Shown: one piece after another, positions 25,465 through 34,912 of the stretch | How positions within the stretch are numbered: the stretch's first letter is position 1 | How the letters are laid out: each line of letters starts with the position of its first letter | Assembly (NCBI RefSeq): GCF_000721705.1 | Contig: NZ_JOJL01000029.1 | Coordinates: 62,001 to 126,000, forward strand | Reading direction: 5' to 3' | Source of the DNA: Actinoplanes subtropicus | Lineage (GTDB): Bacteria; Actinomycetota; Actinomycetes; Mycobacteriales; Micromonosporaceae | Length of the DNA: 64,000 bases | The notes under the pieces: generated by a model | The model's database searches: none | What the model was told of the DNA's origin: nothing | What the model saw: the letters and a program-made list of their open reading frames with translations, nothing else | Position numbers and translations under genes: made by a program

Positions 25465-28400
25465 ATGACCACCGACCAGCCGCAGGAGCAGCAGGCGACT
25501 CCGCCGCCGCCCCGCGTCCCGGCGGCCGCCGAAATCCTGCGCCCCGCCGCGCCGGTTCCCGCCCAGCGCCAGGCCGAGCCCAAACCCGCCCGGCCGGCGC
25601 CCACCGCACCCGACCCGGTGAGCACACCTCCCCACCCGTCCCCCGTCGCCGCCACAACAGCGCCCAAGGCACCCCGGGCACCCAGCGGACCGCCCACTCT
25701 GGCCGAGGCACGCCCCACCCCACCGAGCACGCCCCCGACCCAGGCCGGCGCGGCCCCCGCGTCAGCAGCCAGCGCACCCCCCGCAGCCAGCGCACCCCCC
25801 AGCCCAGCGGGCGCGGGCCCCGCCACGGCCAGCACACCCTCCGGCCCATCAGGCGCGCCTCCCGGCCCGGCTGACACGTCGCCTTCTCGGACGGGCAAGC
25901 CCTCCGCCAAGGCCGGCTCGCCCCCAAACCCGACTGGCGCGTCGGCAACTCCCGCCAGCACGTCCTCGGGCGCGACCAGCGTGCCCCCGGCCCCGACCGG
26001 CGCGCCTCCCGCCGCGGCCGGCAGTTCAACTCCCGCCAGCACGCCCTCGGGCGCGACCGGCTCGCCCCAGGCCCCAACCGGCGCGCCTCCCGCCCCGACC
26101 GGCAGCTCGGCAACTCCCGCCAGCACGCCCTCGGGCGCGACCGGCTCGCCCCAGGCCCCAACCGGCGCGCCTCCTGCCCCGACCGGCAGCTCGGCAACTC
26201 CCGCCAGCACGCCCTCGGGAGCGACCGGCTCGCCCCCGCCGCCGAGTGGCGGGTCTTCTGCCGCGGCCGACGGCGCGGCCACCCCGGCCGGCACGACCGC
26301 CACTCCGGCCGACACCGCCCCCAAGCCGGCCGCCGCCGCGCCGCCGATGAGCGAGGCCGACCGGGCCGCGCGCCTCACGGCCTCCCTGGAGAGCGAGCCG
26401 AAGGAGCCCGACGCCGACTCGGGCTGGCGACGATTCCTCCGGGTCACCGGTCGACGACGTTCAGCGATCCCGGCGCGTGAACTCGTCGCGGTCGGCGCCG
26501 CATCGCCTCCGTCCGATGTGTCCGTTTCCGCGCCAGATGTAGCAGATCATCCACAAGAAACCGCTCCGGCCGTCCACCTCAAGGAACCGTTGTCGAGCGA
26601 GCGCCCCGCGACCGCCCCGCCCGACCCCTGGACCGTCTTCGCGACCATCAAGGAGCGCCCGCCCGGCCGCATCCGCCGGGCCACCCGCGCCCTAGGCCGC
26701 GGCCTGATCCACGAGTACGCCCTGGTCGCGTACATCGCGATCGCCATCGCAGTGGCGATGAGCTGGCCAACCCTGCAGTACCCGCTGCACACCCTCCCGC
26801 AGGACCTCGGCGATCCGGCCCGCCAGGCCTGGCAGATCGCCTGGAGCGGGCACATCCTGCTCACCGACCCGGTCAAGCTGTGGCAGGCGAACGCGTTCTT
26901 CCCCCAGTCGGACAGCTTCGCGTTCGGCGACAGCCTGCTCGGCTATGCCCCGGCCGGCATGCTCGGCCATGGTCCGCTCGCCGCCGCGCTGCGTTACAAC
27001 ATTCTCTTCGTGCTGGCCCACGCGCTGCTGCTGATCGGCGCTTACGCCCTGGTCCGCCAACTCGGCGCGGGCCGCACCGGCGCCACCGTGGCCGCGTTCG
27101 CGTTCGCATACGCCCCGTGGCGGCTCGCCCAGGAGGGCCACCTCGACATCATCTCCGCCGGCGGCATCCCGCTCGCCCTCGCCATGCTCGCCCGCGGGCA
27201 CGGCTGGTCGATGCGGCGCGGCTTCCGGCGTACCCACCGCAGCGTCGGCTGGGCCGCGGCCGGCTGGTTGGTCGCCGCCTGGCAGGTCAGCCTCGGGTTC
27301 TCGCTCGGCCTGCCGTTCCTCGGCGTGCTCGCGCTGATCCTGCTGGTGCTGCTGGTCCGGGTGCCGATCCGGTGGCTGCGCCGGCCCGCCGAGCGCCCGG
27401 TGCTCGGCTGGCGCCTCCTGGCCACCGACATCGTCGGCTCGCTGATCGTGGCCTGCGTGGCGGCCCTGATCGCCATCCCGTACTTCCGCGGCCGGGGCAC
27501 GAGCACCGCCACCGCCGAGATCAAGTTCTTCTCGCCGCCGCTGCGCAGCCTACTGATCGGCCCGGCCGAGTCACGCCTGTGGGGCGGGCCGCATCAGGTG
27601 CCCCGCTCGTCGCTGAGCTGGCCGGCCGAGATGTCGCTGCTGCCGGGCTTCGTGCTGTACGCCTTGGCGCTGGCCGGCCTGGCCTTCTCCATCTGGACGC
27701 TGTGGCAGCGCCTGGTGCTGTTGGCCGGGCTGGCCATCACGATCATCCTCACCCTGGGGACGAATTTCTTCGACGGTCGCTGGACGTACCTGCCGCTGTT
27801 CGGTCACCTCCCGGCCTCGGTCGGCGCCCGCATCCCCGGCCGTCTGATGCTGTGGACGACGCTGCTGCTGGCCATCCTCGCCGCCGGGGCGGTCGCCGAG
27901 TTCGTCCGGCGAGCCGAGAACTGGGCCGAGCAGCGTATCCCGCCGTGGCCCGGCCCGTGGCTGCGGCTGGCGACGCTGATCCCGCTCGCCCTGGTGCTGC
28001 TGGAGGGCTGGCCGTCGACCGCCCATCCGGTGGTGCCGGATCAGCCCGCGGCCATGCGCACCGTGACCGGCCCGATGCTGGTCCTGCCGACCGCCGAGCT
28101 CACCGATCAAATGATCATGTTCTGGTCGACCACGCGGTTCCAGCGGATCGCCAACGGCTCCGGCGGCCCCGCGTCCGCCCACCAGGCCGAGATGCGCAGA
28201 AACGTCGCCACCTTCCCCGACGCGACGAGCATCCAGTACTTGAAGTCACAGGGCATCAACACGGTCGTCCTGCTGCGCAAATACGTGGCCGGCACCCCGT
28301 GGGAACGCGCCGGCGACATCCCGGTCGACTCGCTCGGCATCAGCCGCGAGGACCTCGACGACGCCGTCCTGTTCCGCCTGAACCAGCCGCCCACATCCAG

Positions 28401-28713
28401 CCAACCCGGCACCGGCACGCAGCCGGGCGGGACCCAGCCCGGCACAGGCACGCTCCCGGGCACGGGCACGGGCACGGGCACGGGCACGGGCACGGGCACA
28501 GGCACAGGCACGGGTACAGGCACGGGCACGGGCACGCTCCCGGGCACGACCACCCAGCCCGGCGTCGGCACGACCACCCAGCCCGGCGGCCTGTCCTCCA
28601 CCCAGGGCAACCAGGCCGGCAACCCTCCTCCCGGCGGGGGAACCCAGCCCCAGTTCGGCACCGGCGCCCGCCCGACGCTCAACGCCCAACCAGGCCTGGC
28701 CGCCGTCGGCTGA
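25465..28713 (+). CDS. Very large GT-C-like polytopic membrane protein with repeat tails
   Basis: 1082 residues. Residues 1 to about 330 are Pro/Ala/Thr/Ser-rich and contain an 84-bp tandem repeat. A polytopic core of about ten helices follows, with a large first loop (DLGDPARQAWQIAWSGHILL ... WQANAFFPQSDSFAFGDSLLGY) whose early Asp matches the catalytic-loop acid of GT-C glycosyltransferases. After the last helix comes a C-terminal soluble part (VLPTAELTDQMIMFWSTTRFQRIANGSGG) and a Gly/Thr repeat tail. Such proteins are usually annotated as putative membrane glycosyltransferases; the sugar and acceptor are unknown. The start is the ATG at 25465, with GGGGGAGAG upstream. Confidence 0.65.
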   Translation: MTTDQPQEQQATPPPPRVPAAAEILRPAAPVPAQRQAEPKPARPAPTAPDPVSTPPHPSPVAATTAPKAPRAPSGPPTLAEARPTPPSTPPTQAGAAPASAASAPPAASAPPSPAGAGPATASTPSGPSGAPPGPADTSPSRTGKPSAKAGSPPNPTGASATPASTSSGATSVPPAPTGAPPAAAGSSTPASTPSGATGSPQAPTGAPPAPTGSSATPASTPSGATGSPQAPTGAPPAPTGSSATPASTPSGATGSPPPPSGGSSAAADGAATPAGTTATPADTAPKPAAAAPPMSEADRAARLTASLESEPKEPDADSGWRRFLRVTGRRRSAIPARELVAVGAASPPSDVSVSAPDVADHPQETAPAVHLKEPLSSERPATAPPDPWTVFATIKERPPGRIRRATRALGRGLIHEYALVAYIAIAIAVAMSWPTLQYPLHTLPQDLGDPARQAWQIAWSGHILLTDPVKLWQANAFFPQSDSFAFGDSLLGYAPAGMLGHGPLAAALRYNILFVLAHALLLIGAYALVRQLGAGRTGATVAAFAFAYAPWRLAQEGHLDIISAGGIPLALAMLARGHGWSMRRGFRRTHRSVGWAAAGWLVAAWQVSLGFSLGLPFLGVLALILLVLLVRVPIRWLRRPAERPVLGWRLLATDIVGSLIVACVAALIAIPYFRGRGTSTATAEIKFFSPPLRSLLIGPAESRLWGGPHQVPRSSLSWPAEMSLLPGFVLYALALAGLAFSIWTLWQRLVLLAGLAITIILTLGTNFFDGRWTYLPLFGHLPASVGARIPGRLMLWTTLLLAILAAGAVAEFVRRAENWAEQRIPPWPGPWLRLATLIPLALVLLEGWPSTAHPVVPDQPAAMRTVTGPMLVLPTAELTDQMIMFWSTTRFQRIANGSGGPASAHQAEMRRNVATFPDATSIQYLKSQGINTVVLLRKYVAGTPWERAGDIPVDSLGISREDLDDAVLFRLNQPPTSSQPGTGTQPGGTQPGTGTLPGTGTGTGTGTGTGTGTGTGTGTGTGTLPGTTTQPGVGTTTQPGGLSSTQGNQAGNPPPGGGTQPQFGTGARPTLNAQPGLAAVG
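25951..26283 (+). repeat. 84-bp tandem repeat encoding a Pro/Thr/Ala/Ser-rich linker
   Basis: Repeat units begin at 25951 (diverged, 81 bp long), 26032, 26116 and 26200 (partial). The unit starts CCCGCCAGCACG and encodes 28 residues including PASTPSGATGSPQAPTGAPP. The last full units are almost identical, a sign of recent expansion. Confidence 0.88.
28458..28536 (+). repeat. Hexanucleotide (GGGCAC) microsatellite in coding sequence
   Basis: About thirteen copies of GGGCAC, with a few GGTACA or GGCACA variants, encode a Gly-Thr run. The period is six, so slippage changes length without frameshift. Further Thr/Gly/Gln/Pro repeats flank it. Confidence 0.9.
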
Positions 28714-28885
28714 CCCAGCGCGGCCGACACCACCGAGCACGGACGGATCCGGCCGAGAGCACGGACACAATGAGCGCGGCCGGTCAAGCGGGGACGTAAT
28801 GCCGTCGGGCACCGGCCGACGGGAGCGCTACGCCAGTCGCACGCCCGGAGTGGCGGCACGCAGGGCCGGTGGCATGGCTGGCGCG

Positions 28886-28981
28886 CAGGGCCTTGACCGC
28901 GCAGGGCCCGTGGCGCGCAGGGCCCGTGGCGCGCAGGGCCCGTGGCGCGCAGGGCCGGTGGCGCGCAGGGTCGGTGGCGCG
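28886..28981 (+). repeat. 16-bp non-coding tandem repeat
   Basis: CAGGGCC-type units start at 28886, 28902, 28918, 28934, 28950 and 28966 with a strict 16-base period (core GTGGCGCGCAGGGCCC). As 16 is not a multiple of three, coding is unlikely. It lies in the 417-base gap (28714-29130) between two convergent membrane-protein genes; apart from the terminator hairpin I see nothing else there. Confidence 0.85.
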
Positions 28982-29078
28982 CTGCTGCTGAGCGGTGGGC
29001 ATTTCAGGCGCATAGCGCGACAAAGTGACGCCCGGCCCGCCTGCGAATCAACGATGCCGGGCCCGCCTGCGGAAGAGC

Positions 29079-29117
29079 GACGCCCGGGCCCGCCGTGGGT
29101 TGGCGGGTCCGGGCGTC
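29079..29117 (-). terminator. 16-bp hairpin terminating the GT87-like gene
   Basis: Arms 29079-29094 (GACGCCCGGGCCCGCC) and 29102-29117 pair at 15 of 16 positions around a 7-base loop. It lies 13 bases past the stop of the minus-strand gene starting at 30663. There is no U-tract. Confidence 0.7.
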
Positions 29118-29130
29118 GTTCGTGTCGGTG

Positions 29131-30663
29131 TCAGCCGGCCAGGGCGGCGGGCTCGGGAGTGGGTGGGGGCTCGAGCGCCTCGGCCGGATTCGGGCGGTTG
29201 CGGACGAAGGCTCGGCGGAAGTTCTCGACCCAGCCCGCGTCGGGAAGGTTGAGCAGGCCGCCGTCCGGATCGTCGGAGTAGGTGTGGCGGACCACGTCGA
29301 GTTCCGGCCGCCAGATCTCGCGGATCACCAGGCCGCACAGCACCGCGACGGTGATGATGCGCAGGGCCGCGGCCAGCACGAACGTGCCCTCCGGGATCAC
29401 CGGCTTGCCGCCGGCGCCGAGCAACTCGGCGTAGAACGCGGTGAAGTAGCCGAACTCGGCGACCGTCCAGGCGATGATCGCTCCCCAGCGCGGCCGGGCG
29501 AGCACGATCAGGGGGAGCAGCCAGAGCACGTACTGCTGCGACCAGACCTTGCTGAACAGCAGGAACGCCGCCACGACCAGGAAGACCAGCTGGGCCAGAC
29601 GCGGGCGACGCGGCGCCAGGAAGGCCAGGAACGCTATCCCCACGCAGGCGAGCCCGAACAACCCGTACGTCAGGATGTTGAGGGTTGGAATGTGGTTGCT
29701 GAGCCACTGGAACGGGCCCTGGTCGGTCCCGCTGCCGGTGTGCCACTTGCCGTCCAGGTAGCGGCCGACATACCAGAACGTGCCCCAGTCGATCGGCCGC
29801 TCGCTGTTGAGCTGGAAGAACCGCAGCCAGCTGTCGTGGTAGAGGTACCAGACCGGGAAGTTGACCACGATCCACGAGCCTGCGGTGGTCAGGAACGCCC
29901 AGAGCCATTTGTCGATCGTGCGCGACCGCAACGCCAGCACGAGCAGCGGGCCGAGGATGAACAGCGGCCACAGTTTGGCCGCCGCGCCGAGCCCGAAGAA
30001 CACGCCCGCCCAGGCCGGATGTCGCTTGGCCCAGAGGTAGAGGCCGATCGCGGCCAGCCCGATCGCCAGGAAGTCCCAGTTGACCGTGGCGGTGAAGAAG
30101 ATGATCGGGGAGAGCGCGAAGATCGCCGCGTCCCATGGTCGTCTCCGGCGCAGCGCGAGGATCACGGCCGCGGTCATCACGGCGAGCGCGGAGAGCACCA
30201 GCGCGTTGGCGTTGTAGAACCACTGGCCCTGGTTGATCTCCGGATGCTTCACGCCGTACGCGTGCACCGGCAGCCCGAGCGCGCCCATGAAGTAGCCGGT
30301 GACCACCGGATACTCCACCGCATGGTCCTTGTACGGAACCTTGCCCTCGTTGAGCCCCTCGGCGTAGTAGAGCGCCAGCACGTCGGTGTAGCAGAACCGG
30401 GTGTACTGGATGTTCTTCTGCCAGTCCCCGGTCTGGCACGGCGACTTCTGCACCCAGGAGAACGCCAGCGTGATGCAGGTCAGCGCGAGGATGATCCGTG
30501 CCGCCGTCCAGAACCGCCCGCGACGCGCGTCGGGTCGCACGGCGTGCCCGCCCAGCGGTCCACCGATCGCCTCGGAGAGGCCACGCACGAACGGATCACC
30601 GGTCGCCGCGGCGGCGGGCGGGCCCTCGGGGCGGTCGATGTCCTCGGACGGTTGCGTACTCAT
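29131..30663 (-). CDS. GT87/DUF2029 membrane glycosyltransferase (Rv0051-like position)
   Basis: A 510-residue polytopic protein. The first extracytoplasmic loop after the first helix (YTDVLALYYAEGLNEGKVPYKDHAVEYPVVTGY) carries the acidic residues of the GT-C catalytic loop. Later come the NWDFLAIGLAAIGLY helix, GLGAAAKLWPLFILGPLLV, and LLFSKVWSQQYVLWLLPL matching the late SxxxW-PA region of DUF2029. It is next to the class A PBP and upstream of the rpsF block, as Rv0051 is next to ponA1 in M. tuberculosis. Its substrate is unknown, probably a polyprenyl-phosphate sugar used in envelope building. Confidence 0.82.
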   Translation of the reverse strand: MSTQPSEDIDRPEGPPAAAATGDPFVRGLSEAIGGPLGGHAVRPDARRGRFWTAARIILALTCITLAFSWVQKSPCQTGDWQKNIQYTRFCYTDVLALYYAEGLNEGKVPYKDHAVEYPVVTGYFMGALGLPVHAYGVKHPEINQGQWFYNANALVLSALAVMTAAVILALRRRRPWDAAIFALSPIIFFTATVNWDFLAIGLAAIGLYLWAKRHPAWAGVFFGLGAAAKLWPLFILGPLLVLALRSRTIDKWLWAFLTTAGSWIVVNFPVWYLYHDSWLRFFQLNSERPIDWGTFWYVGRYLDGKWHTGSGTDQGPFQWLSNHIPTLNILTYGLFGLACVGIAFLAFLAPRRPRLAQLVFLVVAAFLLFSKVWSQQYVLWLLPLIVLARPRWGAIIAWTVAEFGYFTAFYAELLGAGGKPVIPEGTFVLAAALRIITVAVLCGLVIREIWRPELDVVRHTYSDDPDGGLLNLPDAGWVENFRRAFVRNRPNPAEALEPPPTPEPAALAG

Positions 30664-30816
30664 GACAACGCATCATGCCGCATCGGGACGCCATAGTCGG
30701 ACACAACTTCCGGCGTACGTGAGAAAGCCTGATGAAACGGCATGCCGCGCCGGAACGACGACGGCCGCCGTGCGCCCCGAAGGGTGCACGCCAGCCGCCG
30801 GTGCAGAGTTCAGGCG

Positions 30817-33419
30817 CTAATTGGTGCCTTGGGTGACTTGCGTCGTGGGATCGGTATTGCCGGTGGTGTCCCCGGTGCCGCCGTTGGCCCCGTTGCCGTT
30901 GCCACCGTTGCCGCCGTTCCCGTTGCCGTTGCCATTGCCGTTCCCGTTGCCGCCGTTGTTGTTGTTGCCGTTGTTGTTGTTGCCGGGGCAGGGCAGGCCG
31001 AGCAGGGCGGCCGCGCAGTTCTGGTTGTCCGGCTGGGTCACGACGACCGGCTTGACGCCGTTGCCGAACTTGTTCGGGTCACCGGTGATCTGGCGGTCCG
31101 GGAAGTCCTTGTTGTCCCAGTTCTTCGCCTCGGCGGAATCGTTGATGAACTGCCGCCAGATCTTCGACGGCACGCCGGCGCCGAACATGTCCTTGAACCG
31201 GCTGCTGCTGTTCGGATCGTGCAGCTCGACCTTGTTGTTCTTGCCGCCGACCCAGACGGTCACGGCCAGCTGCGGGATGCCACCGACGAACCAACAGTCA
31301 CCGGAGCCGGTGTGCTTGTCCTTGCCGTCGTTGTACTCCCAGGTGCCGGACTTGGCGATGCCCTGCCGGCCCCCGGCGAGGTTCCGGCCGTCGGCCTTCA
31401 CGATCTTCGCCATGACGCCCTGCAGGTTGGACATCGTGTCTTCGCGGAAGACCTGCTTGCCCGCGCCCTTCTCGGCGTTGATGTTCTCGACCGTGCCGTC
31501 GTCCGGGTTGACCCGCTTCACCGTGGTGATGAAGTGCGCGTCGTGGTGCACACCGTTGTTGACGATGGTGGCGACACCCTCGGCGTGCTCGAGCGGGACG
31601 ACCCGGTACTGGCCGAAGCCGACCTCGTCGTCGAAGTAGCCGGACTTCAGCCAGGTGTTCTTGTCGGTCGTGTCGAGGTCGACCTGCTTACCGTTCGGGA
31701 ACTGCTTGTTGCCGTCGGTGTACAGGTGCTGGATGCCGGCGGCCTTGGCCGCGGCGATCACCTTGTCCCGGCCCAGCTTGTCGGCGATCCAGTAGAACGG
31801 GAAGTTGTACGACTTGATCGTCGCCGTCTCGAGGTCACAGTCCTTGGCGTGCCCCTTGCAGATCGTGCCCGGGTCGGCGCCGGCGTTGTTGATCGGCGTG
31901 CCGTTGCGCCTGGGCAGCGTGCTGTCCCAGATGCTGTCGAAGGACAGGTCCTCCTGCAGGCCGGCCGCGAGCGTGTAGATCTTGAAACTCGAGCCGGGTG
32001 ACTGGCCGCCGACGATCCCGGAGCCGTCGCCGGCCATGTAGCCGGCATAGTCGGTGCCGGTCGGTTTGTCGCCGCCGTAGTAGCCCAGTACCCGGCCGTT
32101 CGTGGGATCGATGCCGATGACCGCGGCCTGATAGGTGCTCGGCAGTCCGTGCATCGGCGAGGACGTACGGGCGGCGGAGCCCGCGTCCTCAGCCGCCTTC
32201 TGCACCGCCGGGTCGATCGTCGTGGTGACCGTCAGACCGCCCTGGTTGAACTTGTCGTCGTCGATGCCCATCTTCGCGAGCTCGGCCTTCACGTGCCGCA
32301 GGATCATGCCGACCGGCTTGTCCGCGGCGCAGGTCTTGCAGGAGCTCGCCGTGGGCTTCTTGACGGTCGGGTACTTGCGCGCCGCGTACTCCGCTGGACT
32401 GATCCAGTTCATGTCCAGCATGTTCTTCATCGTGTACTCCCAGCGCTCCTTGGCGCCGGAGGGGTTGTAGTTCGGGTCGTAGCCGCCGTAGGCCTTCGTC
32501 GGGTAGGGCTGCTTGATGATCGAGGCGAGCACCGCCGCCTCGGACGGCGTGATGGCGTTCTTCTGCCCGGCCGGCGTGGTCACCGACTTGCCGAAGTAGC
32601 CCTGGGCCGCGGCCTCGATGCCGTACCTGCCCTCACCGAGGGGGATGTAGTTCAGGTACATGCCCATGATCTGGTCTTTGTTGTACTGCGACTCCAGCTT
32701 GCGGGCGATGACCGCCTCGCGCAGCTTGCGGTTGATGCTGATCGCCTTGAGATCGGCCGCGTGCCGGGCGTACTGCTGGGTGATCGTGGACGCGCCCTGC
32801 GTCGCGCCGCCGCGCCCATCCGGGCGAGCACCGTGCCGTCCGCATACTTGATCACGTTGGACTGGTCCTCGGTGACCGGCGGCGGCAGGGCGACGTCGTC
32901 GAAGAAGTAGGTACCGCCCACGACGCCGGCGCCGAGCATGATGACGATGACGGCGGCCGCGGCGGTCAGGATGTTGGTGCGCCGGCGACGCTTGGCCGCC
33001 TTCGACTTGTCCTTGCCGGCCGGACCGGCCGGCGTGCCCGGCGCGTCCAACCCGGGCCGGACCGCGGCGCGGGCCACCGAGGCCCGGCCGCCGACGGAAC
33101 TGGCGCCGGCGCCGACCGCGGCGCGCGCGCCCACGCGGGCCGAGCCCGCGGCGCCGCCCACGGAGGCGCTGCCGACCGACGCACTGCCGGCGGCACCGGG
33201 TGCCCTACCGACCGAAGCGACTCCCGCGGACGCGCCCACCTGGGCCGCGCCGACCGAGGCGCTGCCGACGGAGGCACGCCCGCCGGCCCCACGGCGGTAT
33301 GCGTCCGGGGCGGGACGAGCCGAGCCCGAAGCCCTGCTGGAGTCGTCAGGCGCGGCGGCACCGGCCCCGGGCACGCTGGCCCGGGCACGCGGGGACTGCG
33401 ATTCGCCGTACGAAGTCAT
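30817..33419 (-). pseudogene. ponA: Class A penicillin-binding protein (PonA type) broken in its transglycosylase domain
   Basis: Two frames together encode one PBP. Frame A (start ATG 33419) gives a long Ala/Gly/Ser/Val-rich cytoplasmic part, a membrane helix (ILTAAAAVIVIMLGAGVVGG) and the start of the GT51 domain up to YADGTVLARMG (codon ending 32817). Frame B resumes at GATQGASTITQQYARHAAD (from 32808) and runs to 30817. The GT51 stretch between them, about 60-70 residues including the catalytic EDxxFxxHxG motif, is missing and the frame shifts. The transpeptidase domain is complete: SSFK, SYN and KSG motifs. The tail is Asn/Gly-rich. Either a true deletion between GC-rich short repeats or an assembly collapse. 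Confidence 0.8.
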
Positions 33420-33607
33420 GCGGTCACACCTCGGTCACGGCAGCGCACATCGACAGAGCCCTGGACGGGCCCCGCCGACGACGCCGCACGCGGCAGATTT
33501 GGGCTGCATTCCGGCAGCCGCCCTGTCGGATGTCGTCAATGACCGATTGCGGCGCTGGATGCCCGAGTCGGTCGGGGTCGTAAACACGGTACCGATTTCG
33601 GACCACC

Positions 33608-34075
33608 TCATCGGCGGCCCTCCCGGCGTTGCGATGACGACCCTGCTTCGCGGTGGCGGCCCGCGAGGGCCAAGGCGGCGGCCTCGACCTGATCAAGCTC
33701 GTCGGCGGTCAGCGCGTCCCGGCCCAGCACGTACTGCTGGGTCAGGTGATTCCACGCGCAGGAACGGCACACCTCCACGACGAATACTTGAAACTCACGC
33801 AGAGTCATCGCCAGGACGGGTAGCTCGGCCAACTTCCGGGCCTGCCCGGCGGACTGCTTGAGTTCATCGCCGTAGATGTAATGCACCAGGGTGAGATTGT
33901 CGCGGCGGCAGACCGGACAGCGGTCGTCGGTCGGCTCGCCGTGGAACCTAGCTGCGTTTTTCAAGTACGGGGACGCATCGCAGACCTCAAGAGTCCCGAC
34001 CCGACCGTTGTGCACGTCACGCAGCACTGCCCGCTTCTGTAGCGAGTAGTCGACGACCTGCCGCTGCGTGCGCAT
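33608..34075 (-). CDS. DUF5318 protein (Rv0049-like)
   Basis: A 155-residue protein with a zinc-ribbon-like pair of cysteine knuckles ([22 protein letters not shown] and [11 protein letters not shown]). The start [21 protein letters not shown] and the C-terminal Ala/Arg tail match the actinobacterial DUF5318 group. Function unknown. It sits between padR and the class A PBP, as Rv0049 does in M. tuberculosis, and is divergent from padR. The 188-base gap to the PBP start holds no gene. Confidence 0.85.
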   Translation of the reverse strand: MRTQRQVVDYSLQKRAVLRDVHNGRVGTLEVCDASPYLKNAARFHGEPTDDRCPVCRRDNLTLVHYIYGDELKQSAGQARKLAELPVLAMTLREFQVFVVEVCRSCAWNHLTQQYVLGRDALTADELDQVEAAALALAGRHREAGSSSQRREGRR

Positions 34076-34199
34076 GGCGAAGAGAGTACGCGGTCCACGG
34101 CGGCGCGGCGACAGCCATCACGCAGCGTGGCGTTGTCGTTGCGTAACCGGCACCACTTTCTGTTCTCCTTGCGTCCATCCGAGAGTAGATCTACCGTTG

Positions 34200-34222
34200 C
34201 GATGTATCGGGCCGATACATCG
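34200..34222. promoter_or_regulatory. PadR operator palindrome
   Basis: Perfect 10-base arms CGATGTATCG (34200-34209) and CGATACATCG (34213-34222) with a GGC centre contain the ATGTAT...ATACAT half sites typical of PadR regulators. It ends seven bases before the padR ribosome binding site GAGGAGGGG. A second short palindrome, GTAGATCTAC, lies at 34185-34194. Autoregulation of padR and the following ino1 is likely. Confidence 0.8.
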
Positions 34223-34244
34223 GGATGCGAGGAGGGGATGGCCA

Positions 34245-34889
34245 ATGTTGGAGCTGGCGATCCTCGGTCTGCTGCAGGAAACCCCGATGCACGGTTACGA
34301 GCTCCGCAAGGAGTTGGCCACCAAGCTGGGCACCATCCGCGCGGCGATCAGCTACGGCACCCTGTACCCGACTCTCAAGCGGCTGCACACCGCCGGCTGG
34401 ATCACCGAGTCGGCCTCGGACCCCTCCACGGTCCCTCCGATGACCAGCAAACGCGGCCGGGTTGTCTACAAGATCACCGCAGAGGGCAAGGAACGCTTCG
34501 CCGACCTGCTCGCCCAGGCCGGCCCGGAGACGTACGACGACGCCGGCTTCGGGGTGCACTTCGCCTTCTTCGCCCGCACCGACCAGGCCACCCGCCTGCG
34601 GATTCTCGAGGGCCGCCGGAGGCGCATCGAGGAGCGCCGCGAGGGCCTGCGCGACGTGCTCGCCCGCGCCGGCGAGCGGCTCGACGCGTACACCCTGGAA
34701 TTGCAACGCCATGGTCTCGACGCCTGCGAGCGCGAGGTCCGGTGGCTGGAGGAGCTCATCACCAACGAGCGCTCCGGCCGCGCGCCGGCCACCCCCGGTT
34801 CCTTCGAGCTCCCCACCACCGAGTCACCACATCGGGTGGCTGGGGACACTTCCCCCCAATCCCCGCGTCCGCACGAGGACCGGCCGTGA
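34245..34889 (+). CDS. PadR-family transcriptional regulator
   Basis: 214 residues. The N-terminal winged helix is [29 protein letters not shown] followed by [18 protein letters not shown], the PadR signature. The C-terminal helical dimerisation region ([19 protein letters not shown] ... [11 protein letters not shown]) is of the Vir_act_alpha_C type. The start is the ATG at 34245 after GAGGAGGGG. Its stop overlaps the first possible ino1 start. The position before ino1 matches Rv0047c/Rv0046c. The palindrome upstream is probably its own operator, and the co-transcribed target would be inositol phosphate synthesis; the effector is unknown. Confidence 0.93.
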   Translation: MLELAILGLLQETPMHGYELRKELATKLGTIRAAISYGTLYPTLKRLHTAGWITESASDPSTVPPMTSKRGRVVYKITAEGKERFADLLAQAGPETYDDAGFGVHFAFFARTDQATRLRILEGRRRRIEERREGLRDVLARAGERLDAYTLELQRHGLDACEREVRWLEELITNERSGRAPATPGSFELPTTESPHRVAGDTSPQSPRPHEDRP

Positions 34890-34912
34890 TGAACAACAAG
34901 GAGGCAAACGCG

